A stretch of 64,000 nt of DNA from Siphonodentalium dalli (lineage: Eukaryota; Mollusca; Scaphopoda; Gadilida; Siphonodentaliidae), in contig CP136064.1 of the NCBI GenBank assembly GCA_032622095.1, positions 174,982,247-175,046,246 of the forward strand, in the 5' to 3' direction. The notes below the pieces were generated by a model. The model saw nothing but the letters and a program-made list of their open reading frames with translations. It did no database searches and was not told the origin of the DNA. Shown piece after piece: positions 10,740 through 22,600 of the stretch; the stretch's first letter is position 1, and each line of letters starts with the position of its first letter. Position numbers and translations under genes: made by a program.

Positions 10740-12115
10740 CCGTTTAGCACAGTCCACTTCACTCATCCGATCATCACTAAACTTCATATTTATCTTGATA
10801 TTGATCTATCAGATGAGAGCTATCAAATATTTTTTTAATTTTATAGGAAAAAATGGTCGCCAGCGGCCATATTGCATTTACGTTATATGTTATCGCGTCA
10901 TGTCGATATCTAGTATTACTTAGAAATTTCACCTTTCCAGATTCATAATTGCTCCATTGACTGTAACAGATGGAATTATTCCCCTCTTCGGATAGAGGGT
11001 CACTGAAACTTTATTTTGTCAGACTGTCTGTATAGTCACTGATTATATATGGCAATAATCTGTAATAAGATGTAGCACTATTTTATTTTATATTTACATG
11101 CAGTGCTGTTTTTATACAACAATTCTAATCCCCCCTAGATCATCATGTGATCGACCATACATCGCGCGAGGACCTGGTTGAATTAAGGGGGGTTTTTATG
11201 GATAACTTCTGTCCTCAAGCTAGATTATACTTATGACATTTAATGGCATGTTTCTAACATGGAGGGTTAGATATGCGTGAGACACCACCACTCTTCAATT
11301 CACACCAAGTTATCAGCTGTCATATTCGGATATTAGAACCCATAGCCATGATATATGGTTTATTTTGTGTATACTAGTAATATTGTTATTTTCAGTACCT
11401 TTATATACCAGTACTGTGTATAACAATGCATATACATTAATCCATGTATACATGTATATTGATTCAACGGATTCAGTGGTTTTGTCCATCAGTCTATCAA
11501 ATTTGCGGGGAAAACATGGCCACAAGCAGTACACCCTGTTAAATTTCGAATTTGAATCAATTGGCGCACCCTGCAGCCAGCTTTTATTGGAGAACTTTTT
11601 CTCATGTGGATAGTTTGGGTCACCGCTAGATGTGAGCCATGTTTTGTTCTCAAGCTGTCCTTGTGAAGACATCACTGTCAGCGGTGATCTTGAATTTTAC
11701 TATTTTTATGGCTAAATAATTTGGTTGATCCTACAGACGACACCCCTTGTCCGATCGTCACCAGATTCCACAATGATCTTCTGGATAACCAGGGGGAGAG
11801 TAAACTAATTTTCCCGAATTTCGTTAAAAACATTACCACAGGCAGCAATTTGGTATCTTACTGTTTGATCCTCTTTTGCGTGACTGAATTGTTTAGCAAC
11901 TGTACAGTCATATCCCTCATCTGATAGTCACCACACTTTATATTGATCTTCGGGCTGACAACTAGATGGGAGCTATCGAATGCTTTGAATTTTTTTGGAA
12001 AACATTGTCGCCAGCAGTCATCTTCTATTTTGGTTTTTATATACATGTATATCTCTTCATTCGGATAGCCAGTATTACGTAGGTACTTCAACTTTCCGCA
12101 TTCCTGTCATCATTT
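10740..12115. repeat. Degenerate repeats of a GTCGCCAGC-containing unit
   Basis: Phrases of the type AGATGGGAGCTATC, then a T-rich run, then GGAAAA(A/C)ATTGTCGCCAGC, then GTATTAC(T/G)TAG recur at about 10790-10930 and 11965-12090. A weaker version lies at about 11510-11640. The copies are too diverged to define a unit length securely. Open frames on both strands here (up to 120 residues) follow the repeat and are not supported as genes. Confidence 0.55.
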
Positions 12116-12329
12116 GAAATATAAAAATTTACCTGATACCATGCACCCTTCAAAATTTGTTTCGTCGTATCTATTTTAATGACCCGTATGGTAATATTGA
12201 TACAGATATATTTGTCAAACATTTCTTTGTACAATATACAGGTATTTAGTTTGTAACTAAATCTAGAAATATATAATAGTAGCTGGTGGACCCTACTTCG
12301 TCCGGGATGTTCCCCTCTGATTTTCGGAG

Positions 12330-12850
12330 AATTGCGCGATTTAACCTTGAATTGACCATTTTAAAGGTGAACGTCATGTCGGGTCACGATTTGACCCGAC
12401 CAAAACACTCCCCGGACAAAAGTCACGACAAAAGTACCCGTCGAAATCCGCCCGGCTTTACCCGATTTGACAATTTTGTATGTCAAGATCAGGTCAGGGT
12501 CATAATTTGACCCACCCGAAACACTCCTGGGACAAAAGTAACAGTAGGTATTATATTTCGTTGAAATACTTCGTTTTACCAGATTTGACCTTGAATTGAT
12601 CTTTTTGAATGTCAAAGTCAGGTCGGGATCAAGATTTGACCCGTCCAAATAGTCCAGAAACATGCCTACATCAGCACGTTCGAGAACATGGTCCCACGTG
12701 AAATTGGACCCGTCAATATTGCTCCCGGGATCGAAGTAGTCCTACACACAAATTTTTAGTCGGATCGGTCAAGGTCCAGAAACATGCCTATGAGCGAGGT
12801 CAAGTTGACACGTTAAATACCAAATCCGAGTCGGATCAGTCGAGCAGTGT
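12330..12850. repeat. Degenerate tandem repeat, GTCAGGTCGGG...TTTGACCC units
   Basis: At least three units share a phrase of the type ATGTC...TCAGGTCGGGATC...GATTTGACCC...CCAAA...CTCC..GGACAAAAGT, at about 12370, 12480 and 12610, with shorter echoes to 12850. Spacing is roughly 110-135 bp. The open frames on both strands derive from the repeat. Confidence 0.7.
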
Positions 12851-13034
12851 TAGAGTCTATAACACATACACACATGCATTCATGCATACACACATACATA
12901 CAGACAGGTGTTCCAAAATGTATAATCGATAGCTACAACAATTCTATGGTAGATAGTTCACGGCCGACCTGATGCATGCATCTTAGTTTTCTTGTACATA
13001 CTGTTCATTCATCTGTTAGCTAATTGGCGTGACT

Positions 13035-13043
13035 GTGCTCGAG
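13035..13043. repeat. Left 9-bp target-site duplication
   Basis: GTGCTCGAG immediately precedes the element that begins GGGTGTCACTAAACACC; the same nine bases follow its other end at 17335-17343. Confidence 0.85.
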
Positions 13044-13049
13044 GGGTGT

Positions 13050-15436
13050 CACTAAACACCGCCCGGACCAGCCCGGACCATCCCGGACCCCCCATATGGA
13101 CTATATGAGTGATTGTAAGGCCAATATAAGTGCAGGGTGTCATGGAAACCCACTCAGGGTCGCTATTAACCCTCAAAATGCCGGCATCGGCGAAAATGTT
13201 CGCCGCGAAATGAAGCTAACAGCCCGGACCGCCCCTGCTGCGTCCATGTGGGATTTTAGTATCCATACCTGTGCGGTGGTGTTAATGAAACCCAAATACG
13301 CACGGAGAGTGGTCAAGGTCAATCAGAAGTGCCGCTTATTAACCCCTAAACTTCCCAGATTCAGCCAGAATTAACAAATTGCACCCCCAATAAACAAATT
13401 CACAGCCCGGACCCCCTTAATGTCCTCGTACTTCTAATAACTCCTTACCTATGTGTTGTGGAACTACCCTCGACTACACTCACGAAGATACAAGGGCGAG
13501 TCGCCCACGAATGTCTGGCAATTAACCCCCAAAATGCCGCCATCGCCGATTATGTTCACCGATAACGACGCTGACAGCCCGGACCAGCCCGGACTATCCC
13601 AGTCCAGCCCGGACCCCCCATATGGACTATATGAGTGATTGTAAGGGCAATATACGTGCAGGGGTGTCATGGAAACCCACTCAGGGGTCGCTATTAACCC
13701 TCAAAATGCCGGCATCGGCGAAAATGTTCGCCGCGAAATGAAGCTAACAGCCCGGACCGCCCCTGCTGCGTCCATGTGGGATTTTAGTATCCATACCTGT
13801 GCGGTGGTGTTAATGAAACCCAAATACGCACGGAGAGTGGTCAAGGTCAATCAGAAGTGCCGCTTATTAACCCCTAAACTTCCCAGATTCAGCCAGAATT
13901 AAAAAATTGCACCCCCAATAAACAAATTCACAGCCCGGACCCCCTTAATGTCCTCGTACTTCTAATAACTCCTTACCTATGTGTTGTGGAACTACCCTCG
14001 ACTACACTCACGAAGATACAAGGGCGAGTCGCCCACGAATGTCTGGCAATTAACCCCCAAAATGCCGCCATCGCCGATTATGTTTACCGATAACGACGCT
14101 GACAGCCCGGACCAGCCCGGACTATCCCAGTCCAGCCCGGACCCCCCATATGGACTATATGAGTGATTTTAAGGGCAATATACGTGCAGGGGTGTCATGG
14201 AAACCCACTCAGGGGTCGCTATTAACCCTCAAAATGCCGGCATCGGCGAAAATGTTCGCCGCGAAATGAAGCTAACAGCCCGGACCGCCCCTGCTGCGTC
14301 CAGGTGTGATTTTAGTATCCATACCTGTGCGGGGGTGTTAATGAAACCCAAATACGCACGGACAGTGGTCAAGGTCAAACGGAAGTGCCGCTTATTAACC
14401 CCTAAACTTCCCATATTCATCCAGAATTAAAAAATTGCGCCCCCAATAAACAAATTCACAGCCCGGACCCCCTTAATATCCTCGTACTTCTAATAACTCC
14501 TTACCTATGTGTTGTGGAACTACCCTCGACTACACTCACGAAGATACAAGGGCGAGTCGCCCACGAATGCCTGGCAATTAACCCCCAAAATGCCGCCATC
14601 GCCGATTATGTTTACCGATAACGACACTGACAGCCCGGACCATCCCGGTCCACCCCGGACCCCCCATATGGACTATATGAGTGATTTTAAGGGCAATATA
14701 AGTGCAGGGGCGTCATGGAAACCCACTCAGGGTAGCTATTAACCCTCCAAATGCCGGCGTCGGCGAAAATGTTCGCCGCGAAATGAAGCTAACAGCCCGG
14801 ACCGCCCCTGCTGCGTCCAGGTGGGATTTTAGTATCCATACCTGTGCGGGGGTGTTAATGAAACCCAAATACGCACGGAGAGTGGTCAAGGTCAAACGGA
14901 AGTGCCGCTTATTAACCCCTAAACTTCCCAGATTCAGCCAGAATTAAAAAATTGCGTTCCCAATAAACAAATTCACAGCCCGGACCCCCTTAATGTCCTC
15001 GTACTTCTAATAACTCCTTACCTATGTGTTGTGGAACTACCCTCGACTACACTCACGAAGATACAAGGGCGAGTCGCCCACGAATGCCTGGCAATTAACC
15101 CCCAAAATGCCACCATCGCCGATTATGTTTACCGATAACGACGCTGACAGCCCGGACCATCCCAGTCCAGCCCGGACCCCCATATGGACTATATGAGTGA
15201 TTGTAAGGCCAATATAAGTGCAGGGGTGTCATGGAAACCCACTCAGGGTCGCTATTAACCCTCCAAATGCCGGCATCGGCGAAAATGTTCGCCGCGAAAT
15301 GAAGCTAACAGCCCGGACCGCCCCTGCTGCGTCCAGGTGGGATTTTAGTATCCATACCTGTGCGGGGGTGTTAATGAAACCCAAATACGCACGGAGAGTG
15401 GTCAAGGTCAAACGGAAGATCCGCTTATTAACCCCT
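13050..15436 (+). repeat. Satellite array, direct units of 528 then 516-517 bp
   Basis: The anchor AGCCCGGACCGCCCCTGCTG starts at 13221, 13749, 14277, 14794 and 15310, giving spacings of 528, 528, 517 and 516. Each unit holds several CCCGGACC motifs, a CCATATGGACTATATGAG motif, AAAATGCCGCCATCGCC-type phrases and CGAGTCGCCCACGAATG. Identical open frames in successive units (METHSG or AINPQNAGIGENVRR) reflect tandem duplication, not coding selection. Confidence 0.97.
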
Positions 15437-16130
15437 AAGTCGAGGGTAGTTCCACAACACATAGGTAAGGAGTTATTAGAAGTACGAGGACATTAAGGGG
15501 GTCCGGGCTGTGAATTTGTTTATTGGGTGCGCAATTTTGTAATTCTGGCTGAATCTGGGAAGTTTAGGGGTTAATAAGCGGCACTTCCGTTTGACCTTGA
15601 CCAATCTCCGTGCGTATTTGGGTATCATTAACACCCCCGCACAGGTATGGATACTAAAATCACACCTGGTCGCAGCAGGGGCGGTCCGGGCTGTTAGCTT
15701 CGTTTCGCGGCGAACATTTTCGCCGATGCCGGAATTTTGAGGGTTAATAGCGACCCTGAGTGGGTTTCCATGACACCCCTGCAGCGTCGTTATCGGTAAA
15801 CATAATCGGCGATGGCGGCATTTTGGGGGTTAATTGCCAGGCATTCGTGGGCGTCTCGCCCTTGTATCTTCGTGAGTGTAGTCGAGGGTAGTTCCACAAC
15901 ACATATATGTAAGGAGTTATTAGAAGTACGAGGACATTAAGGGGGTCCGGGCTGTGAATTTGTTTATTGGGGGCACAATTTTTTAATTCTGGCTGAATCT
16001 GGGAAGTTTAGGGGTTAATAAACGACACTTCCGTTTGACCTTGACCACTCCCGTGCGTATTTGGGTTTCGTTGACACACTCGCACATGTATGGATACTAA
16101 AATCACACCTGAACGCAGCAGGGGCGTTCC
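15437..16130 (-). repeat. Inverted satellite units
   Basis: At 15437 the array switches abruptly to the reverse complement (GTCGAGGGTAGTTCCACAAC) and runs for about 1.3 units before breaking at GCAGGGGCGTTCCCAGTC. The head-to-head junction makes a potential very long hairpin with the direct units. Confidence 0.95.
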
Positions 16131-17150
16131 CAGTCTATGTAAACATACACTCAGATTCATACTGATACTGAGTCTATTGCATTCCCATCAACTTTTCATT
16201 TCTGAACGGTAGTGGGATTCCCCCAAATTACGTCACACGGCACTAAATATAAATCTGAAATTAGTTGTGATTGACAGGCGTAAACATGGTCACGTGCCAG
16301 TGCCGTCATGGCCGCTTCAACCCTGTGAATCCGATTCTAAGAATCGGAATTAATAGTTGCAGGGTTTGTGACTTTTCGTTCGGCGGTTGTTTTACTGACA
16401 ATAAAGGGAAACAGCTAACTTCCGGGATCCAAAATAATATGTACAATAACTAAGACAGATCTTCTTGAAATTATAAAAAAATGTCAATTTATGTGGATCT
16501 CTTGGACTCAGAACGAATTATTTTTTAGATTGGCCAGGCGATTTGTCGACCATGTTGTCAAAAAATAACACAAATCAACGGCCACGAATCAAAAATACAT
16601 GAATGTCGGGACTATTTGCTAAAACAACTCCAGAACTAAAAAAAAGTTAAATGACATAACAAAACGATCTATCAGTTCCCCAGTACCGGCAGTAGTACCA
16701 CCGCAGCCAAAACCAGCGAAGAGCAACACAATTCTACCACCAACCCCACCGAAACCCTCCCGACCTTACACAGCCGTATTATTAGCTCCAACGATTGGCC
16801 AGTTGTACCCTAATTACAGTTTCCTGCAATCCAAATTCCGGTGATTCTTGATTTTAAACTTTCGACCGCTCGTCAACAATCTACTTTATTTGTCGATTTG
16901 TGAATTTCTCTTCTGGTATAACATGACGTCATGGATACTATTTTAACAACATTTAGCCACACCTTCGGAATTTCCACACCGAAAGCACGTGACATGTTAC
17001 TAGTTTTTTATTGGGGCACACATTTCTTGGAGCTAAGTTTTGATTGGCGGTAATTACAAGGAATCCCGGGTTTGGGAAATGAAAACTGAACGAAAGGTCG
17101 TCAGACCCACTATTTTTTATATGTGGTGGGTATGTAGTTTACTCCAGACT
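16131..17150. other. Unique core of the satellite element
   Basis: About 1 kb without satellite sequence. A short proline/threonine-rich open stretch lies at about 16670-16800 (CCACCGCAGCCAAAACCAGC on the plus strand). Nothing in it resembles a transposase that I recognise. Confidence 0.6.
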
Positions 17151-17334
17151 GGGGCGGTCCGGGCTGTTAGCTTCATTTCACGGCGAACATTTTCGCCGAT
17201 GCCGGCATTTTGAGGGTTAATAGCGACCCTGAGTGGGTTTCCATGACACCCCTGCACTTATATTGGCCTTACAATAACTCATATAGTCCATATGGGGGGT
17301 CCGGGCTGGTCCGCGGGCGGTGTTTAGTCACACC

Positions 17335-17343
17335 GTGCTCGAG
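17335..17343. repeat. Right 9-bp target-site duplication
   Basis: GTGCTCGAG, identical to 13035-13043, follows the right terminus TGTTTAGTCACACC. Confidence 0.85.
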
Positions 17344-17639
17344 TGTGGCTTTGTGTTGGTATGACGCGAATGTATATGTGTACCTATATTTCTGTATCTT
17401 TGTTCTCCAACATTTTTGGGTTATGGTATGTTCATGTTTTGCTTATATTTCCTTAATTTGTCACTGATGACTCCAAGCTATTGAAAAGGCAAGATGTGCT
17501 GAAACCGGTATAGCTGTATGTACATACATGCAATAAATATTCAACAATGAACGGATACCTTTCTAATTTTCAAACTATTCCTTTCTTCACGTCGGCAGTC
17601 ACCTACCTCAGAGGAGAAGATTTTTTTTTAAATATATAT

Positions 17640-17745
17640 ATATAACTATCAAGTAAGGCATATTTATGCGCTCCAACATCGACTTTCCGATCTATGTAAT
17701 ATACGCCTATACATGATTGTCGTATACAGGTGACCACATGAATTG
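17640..17745 (+). repeat. Dispersed repeat, second copy of 9385-9490
   Basis: Shares GGCATATTTATGCGCTC, ACTTTCCGATCTATGTAATA and GTGACCACAT with the first copy. An (AT)n tract precedes it at 17630-17643. Confidence 0.8.
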
Positions 17746-18051
17746 AAACGATGGAGTCGATAATACATTGAAGGAACCTAATACCTTCCTAGTGGGAACT
17801 GTTGAATCATAAAATAATCATCAATGACGTTGAAAATTCAGACTGACCTTGTTCTTATTCTCATTATGAGCTATTTTTGATAATGAGATTTCGAGTGTTG
17901 ATCAGTGCATGTCATCTTGTCAAATTGATTAATGCCTGATCAAATCATAAAAGTACACATAACATTAGACAGATCGGAGCATTGAGAAATATTTTAGAAA
18001 CGGATTTATAAATGGACCACGCGAATGATACCATGACTGGTATGAATTTAA

Positions 18052-18415
18052 AGGTACTCAATCCGATTAGACGCTCCTAAATTACTATTTCTTTGGCTTT
18101 GGGGGTAAAACATATTTGATTCGAGTCGAGGAACCCACCCATCAAAGCTCAGAGTGATCAGATATCGATTTTTGAAGTTTGTTAACTCGAAAATCAAGTT
18201 GTTGCTATTAACAATAATAACCACTTGATTTCGAGTTATCCATCTTACATCCGCAATTTGTCTGTTTGAGCACGAGGTTCTGGCCCACATCTCAAAAAAT
18301 TAACAAACTTCAAAAATCGATATCTGATCATTCTGAGCTTTGATGGGTGGGTTCCTCGACTCGAATCAAATATTTTTTTTACCCCCGATGCCAAAGAAAT
18401 AGTAATTTAGACAAC
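18052..18415. mobile_element. Foldback element, AGGTACTCAATCCG family, 3' end lost
   Basis: It starts after TTAA with AGGTACTCAATCCG and contains arms (GATTCGAGTCGAGGAACCCA at about 18119 and its reverse complement near 18355). The far terminus expected from the intact 480-bp copies at 28162 and 62137 is missing. It sits just beyond the 3' end of the phospholipase gene. Confidence 0.85.
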
Positions 18416-18638
18416 ATGTGTAATTTCGTTTTTGTGGAATTATCGGTTTGATGGATTTTTTTATCGGTAATAAAAAATAAAACAAATTCTATCTAAATTT
18501 GTCTACCTCCCCCTTGACGGTGATCGTTTTACATTTGCATACTTTATGACTTTTCACATGTACCCACGTAGGAATGCCTTGATCAAAATATAATGAATAA
18601 AACGCAAAATGCAATTGTCTGATTTATGAGTTTAAAAT

Positions 18639-18644
18639 TTTATT
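18639..18644 (-). terminator. Poly(A) signal of the phospholipase gene
   Basis: AATAAA on the minus strand, about 265 bases after the stop codon at 18907-18909. It is followed by a T/G-rich stretch near 18600. This makes the 3' untranslated region about 280-290 bases. Cleavage position is inferred. Confidence 0.75.
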
Positions 18645-18906
18645 TCAACAACGAACAATAGCGGAAGGAAAGTTTTCCCCCGTCATAAAACATCTGGTTA
18701 TCACAGATATGTGGAACGTTAAAGCTATATGATCAAATATAGGTATTTACGACACTTCCTCGTCCCTCTCGGACCCTGCAGTTATCTGGAACTGTCCCAT
18801 TACCTCTGTTTCATCGCCAGAACAACTGTATTCCATAAAGGAGACCATGTTGACCAATGCAGACTATTGGAAGCTGCATGAATGAGAAGCGGAATCGTAG
18901 TCATTA

Positions 18907-19661
18907 TCATTTTATAGTTTCTGGACTATAGTCAAATGATTTGAATATTTCCGGACTGCAAACTGATTCAAATGCGTCAAAATATTCCGTATCGCGTCTC
19001 CTGAATGCTCTCTTTCGTTTTTCGAGGTCTACTGGTTTGCTATTGACTTCTTGTATGAACGTCACGTGTTTGTCTTGAGAAGGTGAATCCAAGATTTCCG
19101 GACTGCAATCTGATTCAAATGTGTCAAAATATTCCGAATCTTTCTGGAATATCCTTTTTCGTATTTCCAGGTCTCCTGGTTTGCTGTTGACTTGTGGTAT
19201 GAACGTCACGTGTTTTTCTTGAGAAGGTGAATCCAGACTTACCACGTCCATATCCGACGTTACGCTGATATCCTTTTGGCGCATGAGGGTTGGCCTCTTC
19301 ATACTGGATTTCAATTTGATCTCGAACGGACTGAGCGGTTCCCCATCGCATGATTGTCGGAACTGTTCAGCGGTTGCTGCTACCTTTGGCTGTTTTCGTT
19401 TTGGTATGATGTTTTGAAGGTGAGGTTTGACTGGACACTGATAAGTTCGCCCACCGTTGGCCGAAAGGAACTCGATTTTCTCCTTGAAAACATCTTTGAT
19501 TGATTCTATATTCAACAAAGTGTTGAACTCAGTGAGTTTTGAAAGCCTATCGAATGCTTCGTGGTTATATGTAAAATTGAATGTGGAATATGGAGTTTCT
19601 TGGTCGTCAAAAAGGTCAAAGTCAGCGAAATCGATCTCGTCTTTCGTATCCCGTGGCACAC
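18907..19661 (-). CDS. PLA2G4A-like: Exon 14: C-terminal catalytic end, long extension and stop
   Basis: Acceptor TTTGCAG. The first part, GVPRDTKDE then FADFDLFDDQETPYSTFNF and LTEFNTLLNIESIKDV, is the conserved C-terminal end of the lipase domain. From about residue 785 the protein runs on for some 150 residues with no counterpart I know in vertebrate enzymes. This tail is basic then Ser/Asp-rich and contains two 48-residue tandem copies (19236-19093 and 19092-18946), each with LDSPSQ, KHVTFI and a CSPEI Ser-Pro site. The stop is TGA at 18909-18907. Confidence 0.95.
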
Positions 19662-22600
19662 CTGCAAATATAACATGGTAATCGTCATTGGACTATATTG
19701 TCTATTGCACATTCTAAAATACAAAAACAAATATTCATGGGTGATTGATTAAAATGAAGAAAAAAAATAGCCAGGTTCAGCCACACGTACTTGTAACTTG
19801 TAACGGGTGTGACTACGGTATTGCTATGAATATACACATGGCGGGAAAAGTCGTGTGATTTTACGGCGCCAAAGCTACACGTTTTGAGATATCGGCCCGA
19901 GAAGAGAAGGATTTATCCCGCCTGAAGGGCGGCACAAGGACGATTGTTGGCTCAGCAGAGCTCGCCCTTATGCTTTGTCTGTATTTACTTTGTTCTTGTA
20001 TGTCTGTCAGCCGCAGGTTGGGCCCGACTTGTAGCAACAGATTTAATCAATAATCTGGTTGTAGAGACAAGCTGTCCACATAGCGACCACCGCTGACATT
20101 CTGACTTCATTCAAAACAATATCTCAGCGCAGATACATACAATAGCGTGGCTCGCTCATACCGTAATATATTGAATATTAGTCCTCTTTGCTACAAATTT
20201 CGAAATGCTACACGTTTGACACAAAACTTATGTAGGCTACTTGTAATGGTCGCGTGAATCAGGTGACTGACATTGGCAATGCCATTGGCTGAACCTGCAT
20301 GTTTATTACTTCCTGCACTAGCAAAAACTACGTTCCCTCTCATTGTCTTCATATTGGACAGCATGTATATATACTTTTTAATATTAGGCGTGACATATAG
20401 GCCCTATGGGCTGGGTGCTATTTTTAATGAACATTTATAGGTACTGATGATTTATGTAATTCAACTAATACTTTAATAAATGATCGTGAAAAAGTGGCAG
20501 TTTTTGGTAACTTAAAACGATGGAATTTCAAAGGTGTTTGTGTCATAATAGTAGCCGGTATACAAACTGTGTGTGTTTTGAATTTCCGAACATTTGATTA
20601 TTCTTAAAGGTAATCATACGTGCCAAATTTAACTTTTCCATGCAAATCTTGATAAAAAATCTATTTTAAATTACAAGGAATTGGAAACATAACGTGCATT
20701 TAGGGCCTTTTCCACATTATTGTATCCTACGCCCAAGAATCCTATGTGCTACATGTGCGTTAAATAGTATCAGATGAGTAAATTTACCTGGTTTGGAGAA
20801 CTTCCGGAACTCTATGTTAACCAATGGGAAATGCAGAACTGTCGGGCACGACGGATCCTGTTCATCTCTAAAGATATACAACTCCTTCAACCCTTCTCTG
20901 TCGAAGACACTTGTGTCTATTTTCGGGAACTTCAGATGGTTCATTCTCGCCCATTTCTCAGCCAGCAATAGCTCCTATAGATAAACAAAGATGAAATTCA
21001 TTTTAAATCAACCTTCTGTGTACACGCATACCTTTCTCAGTATATATATAAACGTATTTATTCTCAATCAAATATAAATCATTATGTACATCCAGCTATA
21101 GTAATCATAAATACGATTTGGCAGTGAGCTGAAAGCTTATTGTGCCATATCCTATACATAATGATATACATTTCTTCCCTGGCTATGCACCACTTGAAAT
21201 ATGGAGCACATAGCTACACGAGTATTAAAATAGACAACATCATATATAACACTTATCGATCACAGAGTCATTCACCTACACTGGGGGTTGTGTTTAACTT
21301 AAGACGCCAGATTTCAAACACTCTTTAGCTTTAGCTTATGATACTGAATATGAAAAGGGCAAGAAACGGTAATTCGATCAGTCACATCATTAAAGACATA
21401 TTATGCACTTGTTCGGGTGCGTGAAACTGATAAGTTAGTACTCAGATGCTATGACAAATGGGGGAATGTAGCATTCTACAAACATTGCCGAAAATCTCAA
21501 AGAAATCGACTATACAACGTAAATGATTTTGCCGTCGAGACTCGTTGCATTTAATTAATATATATATAATAATGACAGTGTGTGTTGTAAATTGGACTAA
21601 TATTCGTAAAAATAACTACTTTGAGCAAGATTATTCTCCATTTCTAATTGATCACCCTATCGGAGTGTTTCACAACACTTTAACACCATGCGTATACACC
21701 GTCCATATCTATTAAATGTAGTGTCAGTATAATTTATAACTGGAATACTCGTGAACGCAACTAAAGTCAACACACTCTCGACCTGAAGATTAACTCGTAC
21801 ATCATGAGTCCTGGGGATTTGCGAGAAGTTAAACGTTGGCACGATCCTGACACTGATGTCTCTAGTAATTTATGTGCCCACCACGGCTTCGCGTATTGCT
21901 CAACTACTTCCTGATAGAAAGTGTTTCCTTATTTACTAATTAACCTAAATTACTGTGAATCCAGGACGACATAATTACTGAACATTTATCGCTAAGTGAC
22001 ATTGGCATGAATTCAATTGGACTCAACACTATTGTGGTCTAATGTCATTTATAATGATGGCCTTGCGTTGACAAGAAAGTATAACTATGCATGCGTTGGC
22101 TGTTTGATGAGAACTGAACCCATATAACAGTTCTTAGTAATGTCACATAAGAGTGTTTCCAGTTAACGTATCTATTGACAATTTTAGGAACATTGAGGAG
22201 CATATTTCTCTGACAACTGGTTTACATAACAACCGTGTTGCCTTTATACAGACGTGAGAGTTATTGGGGTATGTTTTGTACCATTTAGAAAGCCTTGGGA
22301 CAAACCGGGAAAAGCCTTACAGAAGCGTATAGAAGAGATGTTTTCATCTCTATCTTTGTCCCAATAATAACTGAAATAACTAGAATACACGACAATGGGT
22401 GACGAGTAATAGCTTGTTATAAAACACGTAGCGGGTCCAATGTGATAAAATACGTAACTCTACCCAAAAACTATACAACTGTTGGTTCTGTAACGTTTGT
22501 CTCGGTTTGTCCCAAAACATTCAACATGGTACATGTATGTCAATGTTATTAAGTTGAAGATTGTGTCAGATTATGTGACAATTGAATGGGCGTGTACAGC

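Larger units (their letters stand above)
13044..17334. mobile_element. Satellite-filled transposon with 9-bp target duplication
   Basis: The left end GGTGTCACTAAACACCGCCC and the right end (read in reverse) GGTGTGACTAAACACCGCCC form terminal inverted repeats that continue into a shared subterminal region. The unit is flanked by perfect GTGCTCGAG duplications. Inside are direct satellite units (13044-15436), inverted satellite units (15437-16130), a unique core (16131-17150) and an inverted terminal unit (17151-17334). No transposase is visible, so it is non-autonomous. A 9-bp duplication with long inverted termini fits Mutator-like or foldback elements; the superfamily is an inference. Confidence 0.85.

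Noticed and set aside
13096-15496. Repeated open frames of 60-92 residues with near-identical sequence (AINPQNAGIGENVRR and its reverse-strand partner)
   Set aside because: They recur because the satellite unit recurs; frames on both strands are equally open and no start context, splice pattern or family similarity supports a protein.
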